Source: JAWKZG01 sp041396125
GTDB taxonomy: Bacteria > Pseudomonadota > Gammaproteobacteria > Competibacterales > Competibacteraceae
Assembly: GCA_041396125.1 (NCBI GenBank)
Contig: JAWKZG010000018.1
Span: forward strand, 57,191 to 121,190
Length of the DNA: 64,000 nt
Direction: 5' to 3'
Under the pieces are notes generated by a model. It saw only the letters and a list, made by a program, of their open reading frames with translations, did not search any database and was not told the DNA's origin. Made by a program: the position numbers and the translations under genes. Shown in pieces: positions 51,767 through 61,415 of this stretch. The first letter of the stretch is position 1. Every line of letters begins with the position of its first letter.

Positions 51767-52834
51767 TTATTGACGAGTTAACGCTATATCACCGTAACCT
51801 GTTTGGCAGCCTCCTGCAACGCCGGGGTTAGGGCCCCATTGACCGCGCAGCTGTGTGCCGGTCGGGTCTTGTAAGGTTAGCGATGCACTGATCATACAGG
51901 CACCGCTGGCAGGGTTCGGCGCAGGTTCGATAAAGCGCTGGCCTTGCAGCGATAACGTGCCATCCACTAAGGCACCGGTCAGTTGGTACGCCACCGGCGC
52001 GTTTGGGTCGAACGTGACTTCGGTGGTACCGCTGACGGACTCACCAGTGTGTGTCAGTTGTATCTGAACGCTGGCCGATCGCGGACCGGTGTAGTCACTT
52101 AAGCCTGATTCCTGCAGAAATTGTTCGCTAAGCGTTAAAGTGCCGTGATAGTTCCCGCTGAGATTAAGAACAGGTTCCGGCGCGGTTTCGGGTTCAGGTT
52201 TCGAGTCGGGGCCCACCACAACACTGCCATCAGGAAGCGGATCGGGGCGTGCTTGTACGCTGGCGTCCAGACAGCTGCGTTCCGAGGCGTTCAAGCCGCG
52301 TTTTGGAATAATATCGCTGCTACGGGCCAGCGTTTCGGTGCCGCGTTGATCGCCCATACGAAGCGCTGACAAGGTTAGCCGAAAATAATTATCGTCGTGC
52401 TGGTCCCAGGTGCCGGTGACCAAGACATCGGATGGCGCAAGCATGGTATCCATACCGGCGCAGTTCTTCGGATCGATCATGCTGCACTCGTCTTCAATCG
52501 GCAGCACTTCCTGCCGGGTTGCCAGCCGGAACGATTCATTCGCCACGTTATAGATCACACCGCTATAGCGATCCAGTTCGTCCTGCACCTGATTTGCCAG
52601 CGAACGCGACAGTGCCCGGCAGCCCTGATCCGAGTTTTGATCACGAAAACCGAGTACCGCGAACTTGGAGGTTTTTAAATCCGCGCCCAGTTTGCCGTTG
52701 CTGACAATATCGTGCACTAAATCCCGCAGACCATCATTAAAGGTGCGGTCTTGCTGGGCCAGACAGATCGGGGCCATGAGTGCACTCGCTAATAGGGCCG
52801 CCAGTGCTGTTTTAGAGAGGGCAACTTCTTGCAT
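51767..52834 (-). CDS. Secreted protein with FlgO-like N-terminal domain
   Basis: A 355-residue protein with signal peptide (LLASALMAPICLAQ). Residues 30-190 resemble the FlgO/TolB-like fold: FAVLGFRDQNSDQGCRALSRSLANQVQ, then LATRQEVLPI and DVLVTGTWDQ. After a Pro-rich linker, a beta-rich C-terminal half (residues 225-355, LSGNYHGTLTLSEQ) follows. The role is unknown; it is encoded between the S8 protease and the caspase stub. Confidence 0.75.
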   Translation of the reverse strand: MQEVALSKTALAALLASALMAPICLAQQDRTFNDGLRDLVHDIVSNGKLGADLKTSKFAVLGFRDQNSDQGCRALSRSLANQVQDELDRYSGVIYNVANESFRLATRQEVLPIEDECSMIDPKNCAGMDTMLAPSDVLVTGTWDQHDDNYFRLTLSALRMGDQRGTETLARSSDIIPKRGLNASERSCLDASVQARPDPLPDGSVVVGPDSKPEPETAPEPVLNLSGNYHGTLTLSEQFLQESGLSDYTGPRSASVQIQLTHTGESVSGTTEVTFDPNAPVAYQLTGALVDGTLSLQGQRFIEPAPNPASGACMISASLTLQDPTGTQLRGQWGPNPGVAGGCQTGYGDIALTRQ

Positions 52835-52859
52835 CGTGTACTCGGAGGGTGATCAGGTT

Positions 52860-54755
52860 TTAATTGCCCAGCAACTGGTCTAATACCTCTTCGACCGCTT
52901 TGCGGCTATTGCTGGGGGTGGGATTAACGGGTTGTGGCGGCGCGGGCTGCGGTGTTGGTGCGCTTTGCGGCGGGTGTTTAGCGTAGACCAGACCATAGCC
53001 ATAAGCATTATTGGGCTGCGGATTGCCCAGAGGACGGGTCGAGGGCACGATAGCCTCGCGCAAACGCGCACCGCTAAGGTTTGGATCAGTCGATTGCAGC
53101 AGTGCAGCAAATCCGGCCACATGTGGGGCGGCAGCTGAGGTGCCTGGGAAAGGCTTGCCATAAGCTCGGCTGGTAACGCTGGCAGGGGCGGAGACCTCCG
53201 GCTTGATGCGATTATCCCAGGTGGGCCCCCGTGAGCTATAAGTAGCGATCAGACCTTGTTTACCTGCGTAGTTGTCTACAGCATTGATCGCACCAACAGC
53301 TAGTGCTTGTTTTGCCGTTGCTGGACTGGAGATGCTATAAGCCGGACTGGCGGGCAATAAATTAAATGCCCGAGGTGTGGTAACCCGGATTTTCATGTCC
53401 CGATCCACGTGTTTTAAAGCGAATGCAATGACAGCTTCGCCATTCGGCAGACCGCGTTGATTGATCAACAATTCTTTGGGCCATTGCTTGCCGGTTTGCA
53501 CATTTTGTGATTTCGCCCACAGCACGAGTTTGCCGTTATGCTGGATAAAAACCGCCGCGTCGATATCCTGATCCGATAGCGGTTTATCTGAGTTGCGATA
53601 ATCATCCCATTGTACGAGTGCCTGCAAAGGAACTTTAGTCCAATAATCCTGGGGTACCCGAGGGTCAAACTTGACCTTAATCATAGCATCTGCAATGCCA
53701 TTGCCATCATGGTCAGCAGTGGTGCCGCTCCAGCTATTGCGGGCTTCATTGCCAGCTGCGTTAACCCATAGTACATCCTGTTGTGCAATAAATTTGTCTA
53801 CTATCCGATCTGTCAGCGCCAAGCCATCAATACGGTCATGATGGCTGCCCCAGGAGGCGCTAACGATGTCAATATCCTGCGTTTGCAACCAGTTTAAAGC
53901 GGCGACTAGGCTGCTATTGTTGCCGCTGAATTCCACCCAGATCTGATTCGCAGCAGGGGCAATATCAGCGACGATTTCCGCGCAGCCTGTGCCATGCACA
54001 CTGTCGGTGCCCTGAGCCAGGGGGCGGGATTGACCTTGTTCATCAAATGATATCCGTGCCAAGGGTTCGGGCAATTCGCCGGCGGCTATGAGTTCCTGAT
54101 GGCCTTGAAAGCCCATGTCGAGAACGGCAACAGTAACGCCTTTGCCGGTAATACCGGCCTTATGCAGTTTTTCAACGTCCATCATCGGGACGCCTTCACC
54201 GGTCAGACCACCAAAAAATGGCTCGAAAGGGCGCGTTACATCAAAATAATTCCCCGGTGCCTGATCCAGAAACGCTTCCAATTGAGCGAGCGGGATATGG
54301 GCAAATGCAGTTTGCTGCTCCGGTAATGGAACAAGGCTGCCGCCGACGCTTTGCACCCGTTGTTGCAAGGACGTGATCTCGCCGCTGGGCAGATAGATTT
54401 CAAGCTCCACCAGATTTTGCGCGCCGAGTTCGATATTCAGCCCCTTGGCGATCTCCTGCAAAGGCTGACCGCTTTTGCTGCGGGTAGCGGCTACGAGGTG
54501 TTTGAGCCGTGTGCCCAAACGCGGATCGCCCATGGATTTTGTCTGGCCAAGCAAGGTATGGATTTCGCCCGACGCCACCATTGTTTGGAAAATATCTTCC
54601 AGGCTCTGGTTACGGGCTGTTGGTGCCAGAATTAAACCTTTCTCGGCGGGTGGGTTGTCGCGGTATTCATCGGCTATATCACCGACATCCACGGCTTGCG
54701 CGATGCTCAGACTGCATAGCGCTCCTGCAAATAGATATCTGCGTAGATTGCGCAT
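52860..54755 (-). CDS. Secreted subtilisin-family (S8) serine protease
   Basis: A 631-residue protein with signal peptide (GALCSLSIAQA). A propeptide-like region (about 150 residues) precedes the S8 domain. The catalytic triad is Asp in VAVLDMGFQGH, His in DSVHGTGCAEIV and Ser in PGTSAAAPHVAG, with the oxyanion Asn in NAAGNEARN. A spacer domain sits inside the catalytic domain (residues near 345-480), and the C-terminal tail is Pro-rich. It looks active. Proteases of this group often need activation, here perhaps by caspases; that is inference. Confidence 0.93.
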   Translation of the reverse strand: MRNLRRYLFAGALCSLSIAQAVDVGDIADEYRDNPPAEKGLILAPTARNQSLEDIFQTMVASGEIHTLLGQTKSMGDPRLGTRLKHLVAATRSKSGQPLQEIAKGLNIELGAQNLVELEIYLPSGEITSLQQRVQSVGGSLVPLPEQQTAFAHIPLAQLEAFLDQAPGNYFDVTRPFEPFFGGLTGEGVPMMDVEKLHKAGITGKGVTVAVLDMGFQGHQELIAAGELPEPLARISFDEQGQSRPLAQGTDSVHGTGCAEIVADIAPAANQIWVEFSGNNSSLVAALNWLQTQDIDIVSASWGSHHDRIDGLALTDRIVDKFIAQQDVLWVNAAGNEARNSWSGTTADHDGNGIADAMIKVKFDPRVPQDYWTKVPLQALVQWDDYRNSDKPLSDQDIDAAVFIQHNGKLVLWAKSQNVQTGKQWPKELLINQRGLPNGEAVIAFALKHVDRDMKIRVTTPRAFNLLPASPAYSISSPATAKQALAVGAINAVDNYAGKQGLIATYSSRGPTWDNRIKPEVSAPASVTSRAYGKPFPGTSAAAPHVAGFAALLQSTDPNLSGARLREAIVPSTRPLGNPQPNNAYGYGLVYAKHPPQSAPTPQPAPPQPVNPTPSNSRKAVEEVLDQLLGN

Positions 54756-54766
54756 GACGTTGTCCC

Positions 54767-55462
54767 TTAGCGCACAACATCAAAGCTGATCTGCTGTACG
54801 ACAACATCCTGACGTCGAGGCTTCGAGTTTTGTCGGGGCGGGCGCGGAGTACCTCCTGGTTTACCAATACGTACACCTTTGCTTTCCATTTCTGCTTCGA
54901 AGGCTTGTGTATCAGCAACCCAGTAATTGCTTTGCGCGCGGGCATGCCGTCGCAGCCAGCTATTCATATCCAGCCAGTGGGTACTGGCAACCAGCACGAT
55001 CTGGTGCGGGCCGGGGGCATCAGCGTAAAACTCCAGCCCCGGATTGGGTAAGCGGAAGGTGCGTCCACCGGGGTATTTATTGCCTTCCTGTGACGGGCTG
55101 GGCACTAATAACACCGAGTCACCGCTGTTATCGCGGGCGTACGCCCAAAGAAAAAACTCCTGGTTGCCACGCACATTGAAGCTGATCGCTTCGCCTACGC
55201 GATAACGGGCGCGTGCGCCGGTGACTTGAAGTTGCAGATCACCGCTGATTTGCTGCCGGGGAGGCGGTTTGCGATCCTGCCCGCCACCGATGCGGATACC
55301 GGCAGGCTCCATAATGCTGTCGTCGGTATTGGGGATGATGTCGGTCTCGCTGCTTTTGTTGGTCAGATCGTCACCGACAATGACATTCTGGGCAGCTACG
55401 GAGCCGGCCAAGGTGGTCAGAAATACGAAAACTGCGCTATAGCAAAGTGATGAAGAAGGCAT
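54767..55462 (-). CDS. Secreted DUF4384-type protein, first gene of the P3 operon
   Basis: A 231-residue protein from the ATG at 55462 (AGGAA upstream). A signal peptide (FLTTLAGSVAAQ) is followed by a beta domain of DUF4384 type (ISFNVRGNQEFFLWAYARDN, then VLLVPSPSQEGN). The tail is basic (SKPRRQD). Motif P3 lies about 34 bp upstream, the shortest gap of the four. The S8 protease gene follows 11 bp downstream. Confidence 0.82.
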   Translation of the reverse strand: MPSSSLCYSAVFVFLTTLAGSVAAQNVIVGDDLTNKSSETDIIPNTDDSIMEPAGIRIGGGQDRKPPPRQQISGDLQLQVTGARARYRVGEAISFNVRGNQEFFLWAYARDNSGDSVLLVPSPSQEGNKYPGGRTFRLPNPGLEFYADAPGPHQIVLVASTHWLDMNSWLRRHARAQSNYWVADTQAFEAEMESKGVRIGKPGGTPRPPRQNSKPRRQDVVVQQISFDVVR

Positions 55463-55495
55463 GAATCGGTTCCTCAAGTGCTTTGACTATAGAAG

Positions 55496-55520
55496 ACGGA
55501 CGAGCGGACTGTTTTTGACA
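55496..55520 (-). promoter_or_regulatory. Cluster promoter/operator motif P3
   Basis: On the minus strand CTGTCAAAAA is followed, 14 nt after TGTC, by CGTCCGT. It lies 34 bp before the DUF4384 gene start. The first base of the right half (C for T) is the only departure from P1, P2 and P4. Confidence 0.75.
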
Positions 55521-55547
55521 GCACTTATGGCCTGAACTATGTCCGGG

Positions 55548-57677
55548 TTATGGTTTGGCATCCGGTGGCAGCGTGTTATCGAACGCCTCCATCTCGACTT
55601 GCGGTTCGATGTAGTGCACTTCAGGTTGACGAGCCAGGGTTTCGATCAAGGCCGGTGTTAAATGGCTTAGCAGCAGATCTGTTTCCACTACGCTGTGATT
55701 GGGATCGTGCTGTGTCAACCAGGCGGCAGTCTGCGTGACCGCACTACTGTGGATCACCAGTGCGCGCGGCGTCTGATCTTGTGTAGCGCGCGCTAAAATC
55801 CAGTCGCGTCTAAGCTCGGGTGCCAGTTTTTGACGCCAGGTGCTGATGGCTCGCTCGGCATAGAGTTGCTTAAGTTGCATCCGCCAGGCTTCATCCGTAA
55901 GGCGTTCGGCAGCGGGCTGTGAAAAACTGAAAAAACGATAGCGGGCACCACGAAAGAGGAGGTTATCGCGCTCAACTACCTGCTCGCGTACATAGCCGGT
56001 GGCGGCGTAGACGACTTCTGCTTGCGGGCCATCGATGCCGCTGTGAATATCAACAATCAATGCCTGTGAGGGTGTTTCGGTCAATTGCTCGAACTGTTCG
56101 GGTAATGCTCTCAGGAACGCTTCATCATCAAGGTTCAGGTGATCACCATCCGCTATTTTTTGCGCCAGTTCGGCGGCTTGTAAAACTAGCGCGGTATAAG
56201 CTGACCAGCGCATTCGCAACGCAGGTGCCTGAGCGGCAAGGTCGGCGCTTAGCGCCAGCAAACCCAGAAAAGCGTCCGGGCGGGCTTCAATGGTTGCGCC
56301 ACGAGCGGCCGCGTCGTTTGCTTCAAGCCGGATGCCTTTTCCGGTCACCGTGTAGGATTGTGCCTGATACAGCAATTCTGCATGGGCCAGTTCGGTCCAC
56401 CAGGCTTTGATGGTTTCACTGCGTTGCGGCCAGAAGGCGTCCTGCGTGTTGTCTAAATACCTCTGCCACAGTTTTACGCGAGCCGCTTCCTGGCCACTGA
56501 GCTGGTCTATCGTGTGTTGTATTGACAGCCAGGCTTGCTCATAACCGGCAAAATTTTGCTCGCCGTTTGCGCGCAGTTGATCGGTTAATACGGGCATGCC
56601 CAGCGATGCAATAAATTCATCCATGAGCGGGCGCACCTTGGCCGGGCCGAATCCGGGTATTTGACCCAGCCCCAATGGTTCGGGTTTGCCGTCTTGCCAG
56701 GCCCCCGTACTGTTGTACACCAGACGCTGAAAAGTACGGCTGCTGATGGTTTCCAGGGCCGGTGCAAGCCGAAAGCCGGTCAGGGCATCGTGTACGCTGA
56801 GGCCGGCTTCCAGTTGACTGGCGTCGATCAGGCCATACAGCACTTCGGGCTGCGTATTGGTTTGACGCGCATGTTGCAGCAGTTGCTCGGGCGGTATTGT
56901 GGCAATCTGAGCCAGCGATAAACTGGCATAACGGCCCGGGAAAAAACGCAATATGGCATCGTGCAAGGTACGGATCGCATGCCCCAGTGCAGGCTTTGCT
57001 TGTGCGATTTGAGCGAGCTGGACCAGCTGTTGCGTGAGCTTTTGGCCCTGATCTGGACCGACACCGAGTGCAGCGCTGGGGCGAAACGGAAAAAATACAC
57101 TGGCAGCATAGCGGTAAGCGCGGAAAAATCGGCTGCGTTGCTCGGATTCAGCGTAAGTGCCACGGGCTTGAAATTGTGAATAATCGATGTTGTAGCCCAT
57201 TAAGGGTGACAGCTGCTGGCCGCTCGCAGCAATAATCAAGGCATGTTCCTGCTGTGCCAGCGCGCTTAAATCTTCGGTGTTGCCGCTAAGCAAAGCTGCC
57301 AGTAGTTGAGCTATATCACGATTGGCCTGGGTAACCGGATCATCTGCCTGCTCAGCAAGCGCTGCCTGCAGCTGTTCGATAACGGTAGTTAAATGTGGTT
57401 GGATAATATCGTCTTCGTAAGCCTGAATGCTACTGTGCCAAAGCCTGGAGAAGGCATGTGCGGCCAGGTCAAAAGTAATGAAGTCGCCGATATCCAGCTG
57501 GCGATTTTCTGCATACAGTTCCGGGAAGCTGAGTTGGGTTTCCGAGAGGTCGCTCAAAACACCGCTCAGATTAACGGACGCTGCCTGGCCCGCTGTGGGA
57601 TGCATCGCCAGAGTGAGCGTTAAAGTGGCTGCAATGAGTGTGTGCCGCAGTTGCGCGATATCAGTGAATATTGTCAT
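55548..57677 (-). CDS. Secreted DUF3160-family protein
   Basis: A 709-residue protein with signal peptide (TLTLAMHPTAGQAA). The middle part has the DUF3160 signature (MGYNIDYSQFQARGTYAESE, then FRAYRYAASVFFPF). It is helix-rich, without transmembrane segments after the signal. The function of DUF3160 is unknown to me; members are large secreted proteins. It is the last gene of the P4 operon, 12 bp after the caspase-OmpA gene. Confidence 0.85.
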   Translation of the reverse strand: MTIFTDIAQLRHTLIAATLTLTLAMHPTAGQAASVNLSGVLSDLSETQLSFPELYAENRQLDIGDFITFDLAAHAFSRLWHSSIQAYEDDIIQPHLTTVIEQLQAALAEQADDPVTQANRDIAQLLAALLSGNTEDLSALAQQEHALIIAASGQQLSPLMGYNIDYSQFQARGTYAESEQRSRFFRAYRYAASVFFPFRPSAALGVGPDQGQKLTQQLVQLAQIAQAKPALGHAIRTLHDAILRFFPGRYASLSLAQIATIPPEQLLQHARQTNTQPEVLYGLIDASQLEAGLSVHDALTGFRLAPALETISSRTFQRLVYNSTGAWQDGKPEPLGLGQIPGFGPAKVRPLMDEFIASLGMPVLTDQLRANGEQNFAGYEQAWLSIQHTIDQLSGQEAARVKLWQRYLDNTQDAFWPQRSETIKAWWTELAHAELLYQAQSYTVTGKGIRLEANDAAARGATIEARPDAFLGLLALSADLAAQAPALRMRWSAYTALVLQAAELAQKIADGDHLNLDDEAFLRALPEQFEQLTETPSQALIVDIHSGIDGPQAEVVYAATGYVREQVVERDNLLFRGARYRFFSFSQPAAERLTDEAWRMQLKQLYAERAISTWRQKLAPELRRDWILARATQDQTPRALVIHSSAVTQTAAWLTQHDPNHSVVETDLLLSHLTPALIETLARQPEVHYIEPQVEMEAFDNTLPPDAKP

Positions 57678-57689
57678 GATCGATCCGCC

Positions 57690-60218
57690 TCAGTTAAGGG
57701 TAAACTCAACGCGTCGATTGAGCGCGTGTTGACTCTCGTCCTGGGCGTTGGGAATGCGCGGTTGGCTTTCACCCAGTGCTTGTATCTGGAACTTGCCCTT
57801 GAGTGCCGGTTGGGAGCGGACTAATTCAGCCAATACGGCCGTTGCACGCCGCTGCGAGAGTTTCATGTTGTAGTCATAGTCCCCTTTTTCATCGGTATGA
57901 CCGACAATCGTGATGCGATAGTCTTGCATTACCGGATGCATCAGGGCTTGTGCCAGTTCTTGCAGCTGGGCCGTACCGGCGGGTTTCAAGTCAGCCCGGT
58001 CAAAATCGAACTCAATCCGCAAGGCAATACGCGGGGCGACACCGACCGCCCGGCTGGCATTCAGAACCGAGCCAATGAAATCAGCTGACACAGTGCCGCG
58101 CTGGAGCAGGGCTTGTTCCAGACTTGTCGCGTCTTCGAGCAGTTCCGGTGGCGGTGCCTGACCGGGTGTCACTGCGGCAAAGGCGGCATCGAATGCGCTT
58201 TTAGCCTCGGGCAGTTGGCCTCGTTCCAGCTTGATACGTCCCAGTAACCACCAGCCAAGGGTTTTATTCTCACTGTTTTGAGCCAGTTGAACAGCTTGCA
58301 GGGCCGGCTCTGCCGCGTCTTCCAGTTGTTGTTGCGCCAATAAGTTATAGCCCAGCTGGAAATAATTCTGAAACAGCCCGCAGGCCGCTATGGACTCGCG
58401 CAGTAGATCGATGGATTCGGGTGCAGCAGCACCAAGGGTCAGGGCCTGTTCATAGTGTTGCCGCGCCTGGTTCAAATGACGTTGACTGCGGCACAGTTCA
58501 GTTTTGCCAGCCTGAATGAAAACCGGCAGCTTACTGGCACCGAGCACGCTATCGGGTTGATTAAGCCATTCAAGCAAACTGGTAAACACCGCTTGATGTT
58601 GGCTCGGTACATCCCAAACAGTTTGCAGAATATGTTGTGGAACAGGCTCTTTGAGCAAGAACAAATAAACGCTGTCCATGCCCAGTGGTTCGGTTACTTC
58701 GACCTCGAAAACTTGCTGCGTAGTGTGCGCGTCCAGTCTTTTTGAAGGTGCTGAGCGGTTGGGATAAAGACGAAAAATATCGCCATTGCCAAACAAGTCG
58801 ACCACCAGGGGATAACCACTCTGGTCGGATTTCATCAGAATTTTAACGAAGTCGCCCAGCGTTACGTAATTCGCGCTTTGCTCAGTTTGTAATTCCAGAG
58901 CCAGCGTAGCCTGCGGCCGATGATTGGCTTTGTGTAGCACCTGATCCAGAGCTGCGCGGCGACGCAGTAGTTCCAAAACAGCATCTTCCGACGCCAGCTG
59001 GCCGATTAATTCGCCATCGATATGCATACGATAAGCAGCAGGGTCAGCATCAATCATGATGTCTGGCGATGTGGCGTTGATCTCAATACCCGCCAAGGCA
59101 CCGATTCGGCTTTGCAGTGTGCTGTCACCGCTGACTTTGACTTTCAGGACGGGCAGTTCCATAGCATTGTCCTTTTCTGCTGAAACCGCTGCTGAATTTG
59201 CTGCCGGCGGCGTTGCGGGAGAGGGCGCGTCTGCGGCAAAAAATAAACGCTGTTCCCGTAAGTCGCGACCTTTTGATTGTGTGCTCAGGGTGGGTTGCAA
59301 CTTGGGCGTTTGCTCATAACCTTTGACCTGCATATAGCGCGTGATGCCGTTGTACAGTTCCTGAGTGGTGAGCGCCCCATCGGCGTTTTTATCGAGCGGA
59401 CCGTAGTCGGGCAGACTGCCGGTGCTGAGTGCACGCAGCATGACATCGCTGAAGGCACCGTGAAACTCGCCATCCAGGGTCGGAAATTGTCGCAGTGCGG
59501 CTTCATTGCCTAATTCGGCTGCAGTTTGATTGGCGGCACTGGCCGAGAGCGTAATGATATTGCGATAAGGGTAAGCATCTTTGGCATGGCTGCCGGTGCC
59601 AAAGCTGCCGGCGCTGTAATCCAGCGTCAGCGAGCTGGCGCGGCTTGGGAGTAATTTGAAGCCGGTGCGGGTGGCGTGTTCTGAATAGCAGGCATCAATA
59701 ATCGCAGTGACATACACCCCTTTTTGATCAAGCGATTCAAATAGCGGACGAATATCCCGTTGCCCGACCAATACCGAGCTGGAATCCGCCGTTAAACGAC
59801 CGATTTTTGCAGTGTCATAAGGCAGCAAAGCAGCCGTAGTGTGTGCCAGGGGAGCAACCTTCGAGGTATCCAGGGGACCGGTGCCGTGGCCGCTGAAATA
59901 AAATAACAGGTGATCGCCGGGTGCAAGTTTTTGTGCCAGCTTGGCCAGCGTTTGCAATATGTTTTCCCGGGTTGCTTGCTGATCGGTAAGGCGGGTGATA
60001 TTTGCTGCAGGGAATCCCCACTGTTCTTGCAGCACAGGTACGAGCGCTTCAATGTCATTGACCGCACCCGGTAAATTGTTCAAGCCCGCACCGTGGTTTA
60101 TATAATTCTAAACACCCACTAATAAGGCATGGCGCTCGCCCGCTATTACGCTAGTGTCAGTCAGAACGCTGATGCTGATCAGTAGTGCGTACAACCAGTA
60201 TTTAGCAGAACTTTTCAT
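57690..60218 (-). CDS. Caspase-DUF4384-TPR-OmpA fusion, interrupted by an in-frame amber codon
   Basis: From the ATG at 60218 the frame is 842 codons long apart from a TAG at 60108-60110 that sits in the first beta strand (HALLVGV, stop, NYINHGAGLNNLPG). A signal peptide precedes it. The caspase domain has His111 in YFSGHGTG and Cys177 in IIDACYSEHAT; the motif is DACYSE, not the usual DACxSG. An EF-hand loop DKNADGALTTQE follows at about residue 280. Then a DUF4384-like region, helical TPR units, and a C-terminal OmpA domain (VGHTDEKGDYDYNMKLSQRRA, ALNRRVEF). The wall-binding end would tether this caspase to peptidoglycan. If the TAG is real, the protein is lost or starts internally without a signal. 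Confidence 0.85.
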
Positions 60219-60235
60219 GGCAGTTTGGCTATCAC

Positions 60236-61237
60236 TTAACGGCAGGCCTGGCTGTTCCGGCGTGCCAGCCAGCGCGGATCGACATTGTCAAAATTGACAA
60301 AACTGACACGCCGATTAAAGGCACGACCCAGTTCGGTGGCATTGCTTTCAACCGGGAGTGCTTCACCAAAACCACTGGTCAGCAGACGTCTGCCATCAAT
60401 GCCGTAGCGCTGCACCAGTTCCTGTTTTACTGCGTTGGCGCGGCGCATTGACAATTTGCAATTGTAGGCGGCTGAACCGATGCTATCGGTATGTCCTTCA
60501 ATGCTGATTTGAGCGCCACGTAGTGCAGGCGTCTGAAGCGCGCTGGCGAGCTGACGTAGCTGTGCCTCGGAGCTGCTTTGAATACGGGCGGAATCAAACG
60601 CGAAATTAATCACGATATCGATCGTTGGTGGTGCATCGGTGCGGTCATGAGTGACCAGCGCCTCAGTAATCGTGTCGGCTGAGACCAGCGGTGCAGAACC
60701 ACGATGCGGTGCAAGCGTTCTGCCTACCCGGTCGGCCAGTTCAGTTTCGGCTTCAACCACCGCATCATCGCAATTTTGGCGGGTCAGGCTGATCTCTTCG
60801 CTGATGCCTGCTCCCAGGTCCCGTCCTGCGCTGTCGTAACCTTCGCCTTCCAGCCTGACGCGGGCCCGGCACAAGCCATCCGATGTACGCTGAGTACGGG
60901 CTTGCAGCCACACGACATAACTCAGATCGGTACCAAAGCGGCGATTTAAATCCATTGCGGCGGCAGCTGAGTCGTTCCGTGCCCGTGCCATCAGGCGGCG
61001 GTAATCGGCGTCGCTATAACCCGCCGCGAACGCGTTGATCACTTCAAAGCCGGAGCGGGCCAGCTGATTATTGATAAACCGCAGTACCCGTCGGTAGTGC
61101 GATTGGCTTTGGCTGGAGACGGTAGCACCGGATTCTTCGAAAAACGGTACGACGACAATACGCTGTGGGCCGTCTTGTGCGATGGCCAGTGAGTGTGCGG
61201 CTAACCATAGCAGGCCTATGATGAAGTAAAGCTTCAT
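60236..61237 (-). CDS. Secreted OmpA-domain protein, paralog of 50363-51454, first gene of the P4 operon
   Basis: A 333-residue protein from the ATG at 61237; the signal peptide is LYFIIGLLWLAAHSLAIAQ. The N-terminal domain (residues 22-190) is the paralog of that at 50363-51454, and the C-terminal OmpA domain has VINFAFDSARIQSSSEAQL, IEGHTDSIGSAAYNCKLSMRRA and AFNRRVSF. Motif P4 lies about 179 bp upstream. It probably binds peptidoglycan. Confidence 0.9.
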   Translation of the reverse strand: MKLYFIIGLLWLAAHSLAIAQDGPQRIVVVPFFEESGATVSSQSQSHYRRVLRFINNQLARSGFEVINAFAAGYSDADYRRLMARARNDSAAAAMDLNRRFGTDLSYVVWLQARTQRTSDGLCRARVRLEGEGYDSAGRDLGAGISEEISLTRQNCDDAVVEAETELADRVGRTLAPHRGSAPLVSADTITEALVTHDRTDAPPTIDIVINFAFDSARIQSSSEAQLRQLASALQTPALRGAQISIEGHTDSIGSAAYNCKLSMRRANAVKQELVQRYGIDGRRLLTSGFGEALPVESNATELGRAFNRRVSFVNFDNVDPRWLARRNSQACR

Positions 61238-61415
61238 AAAGAGTATCCCTGAAAAGTTAAAGCGTAGACGTGATGAGCACAAATAACGGCTGGCGGTTTT
61301 CCCGGCTGAAACCGGTATCGCCACCGCTATATCCTCATCCAAACCTTTGCGTCGCGAGTATCTTGAGCACCGGGACAGTGCAAGCCGATTTACTTGCTTT
61401 GCTTAAAGGTTAAGA

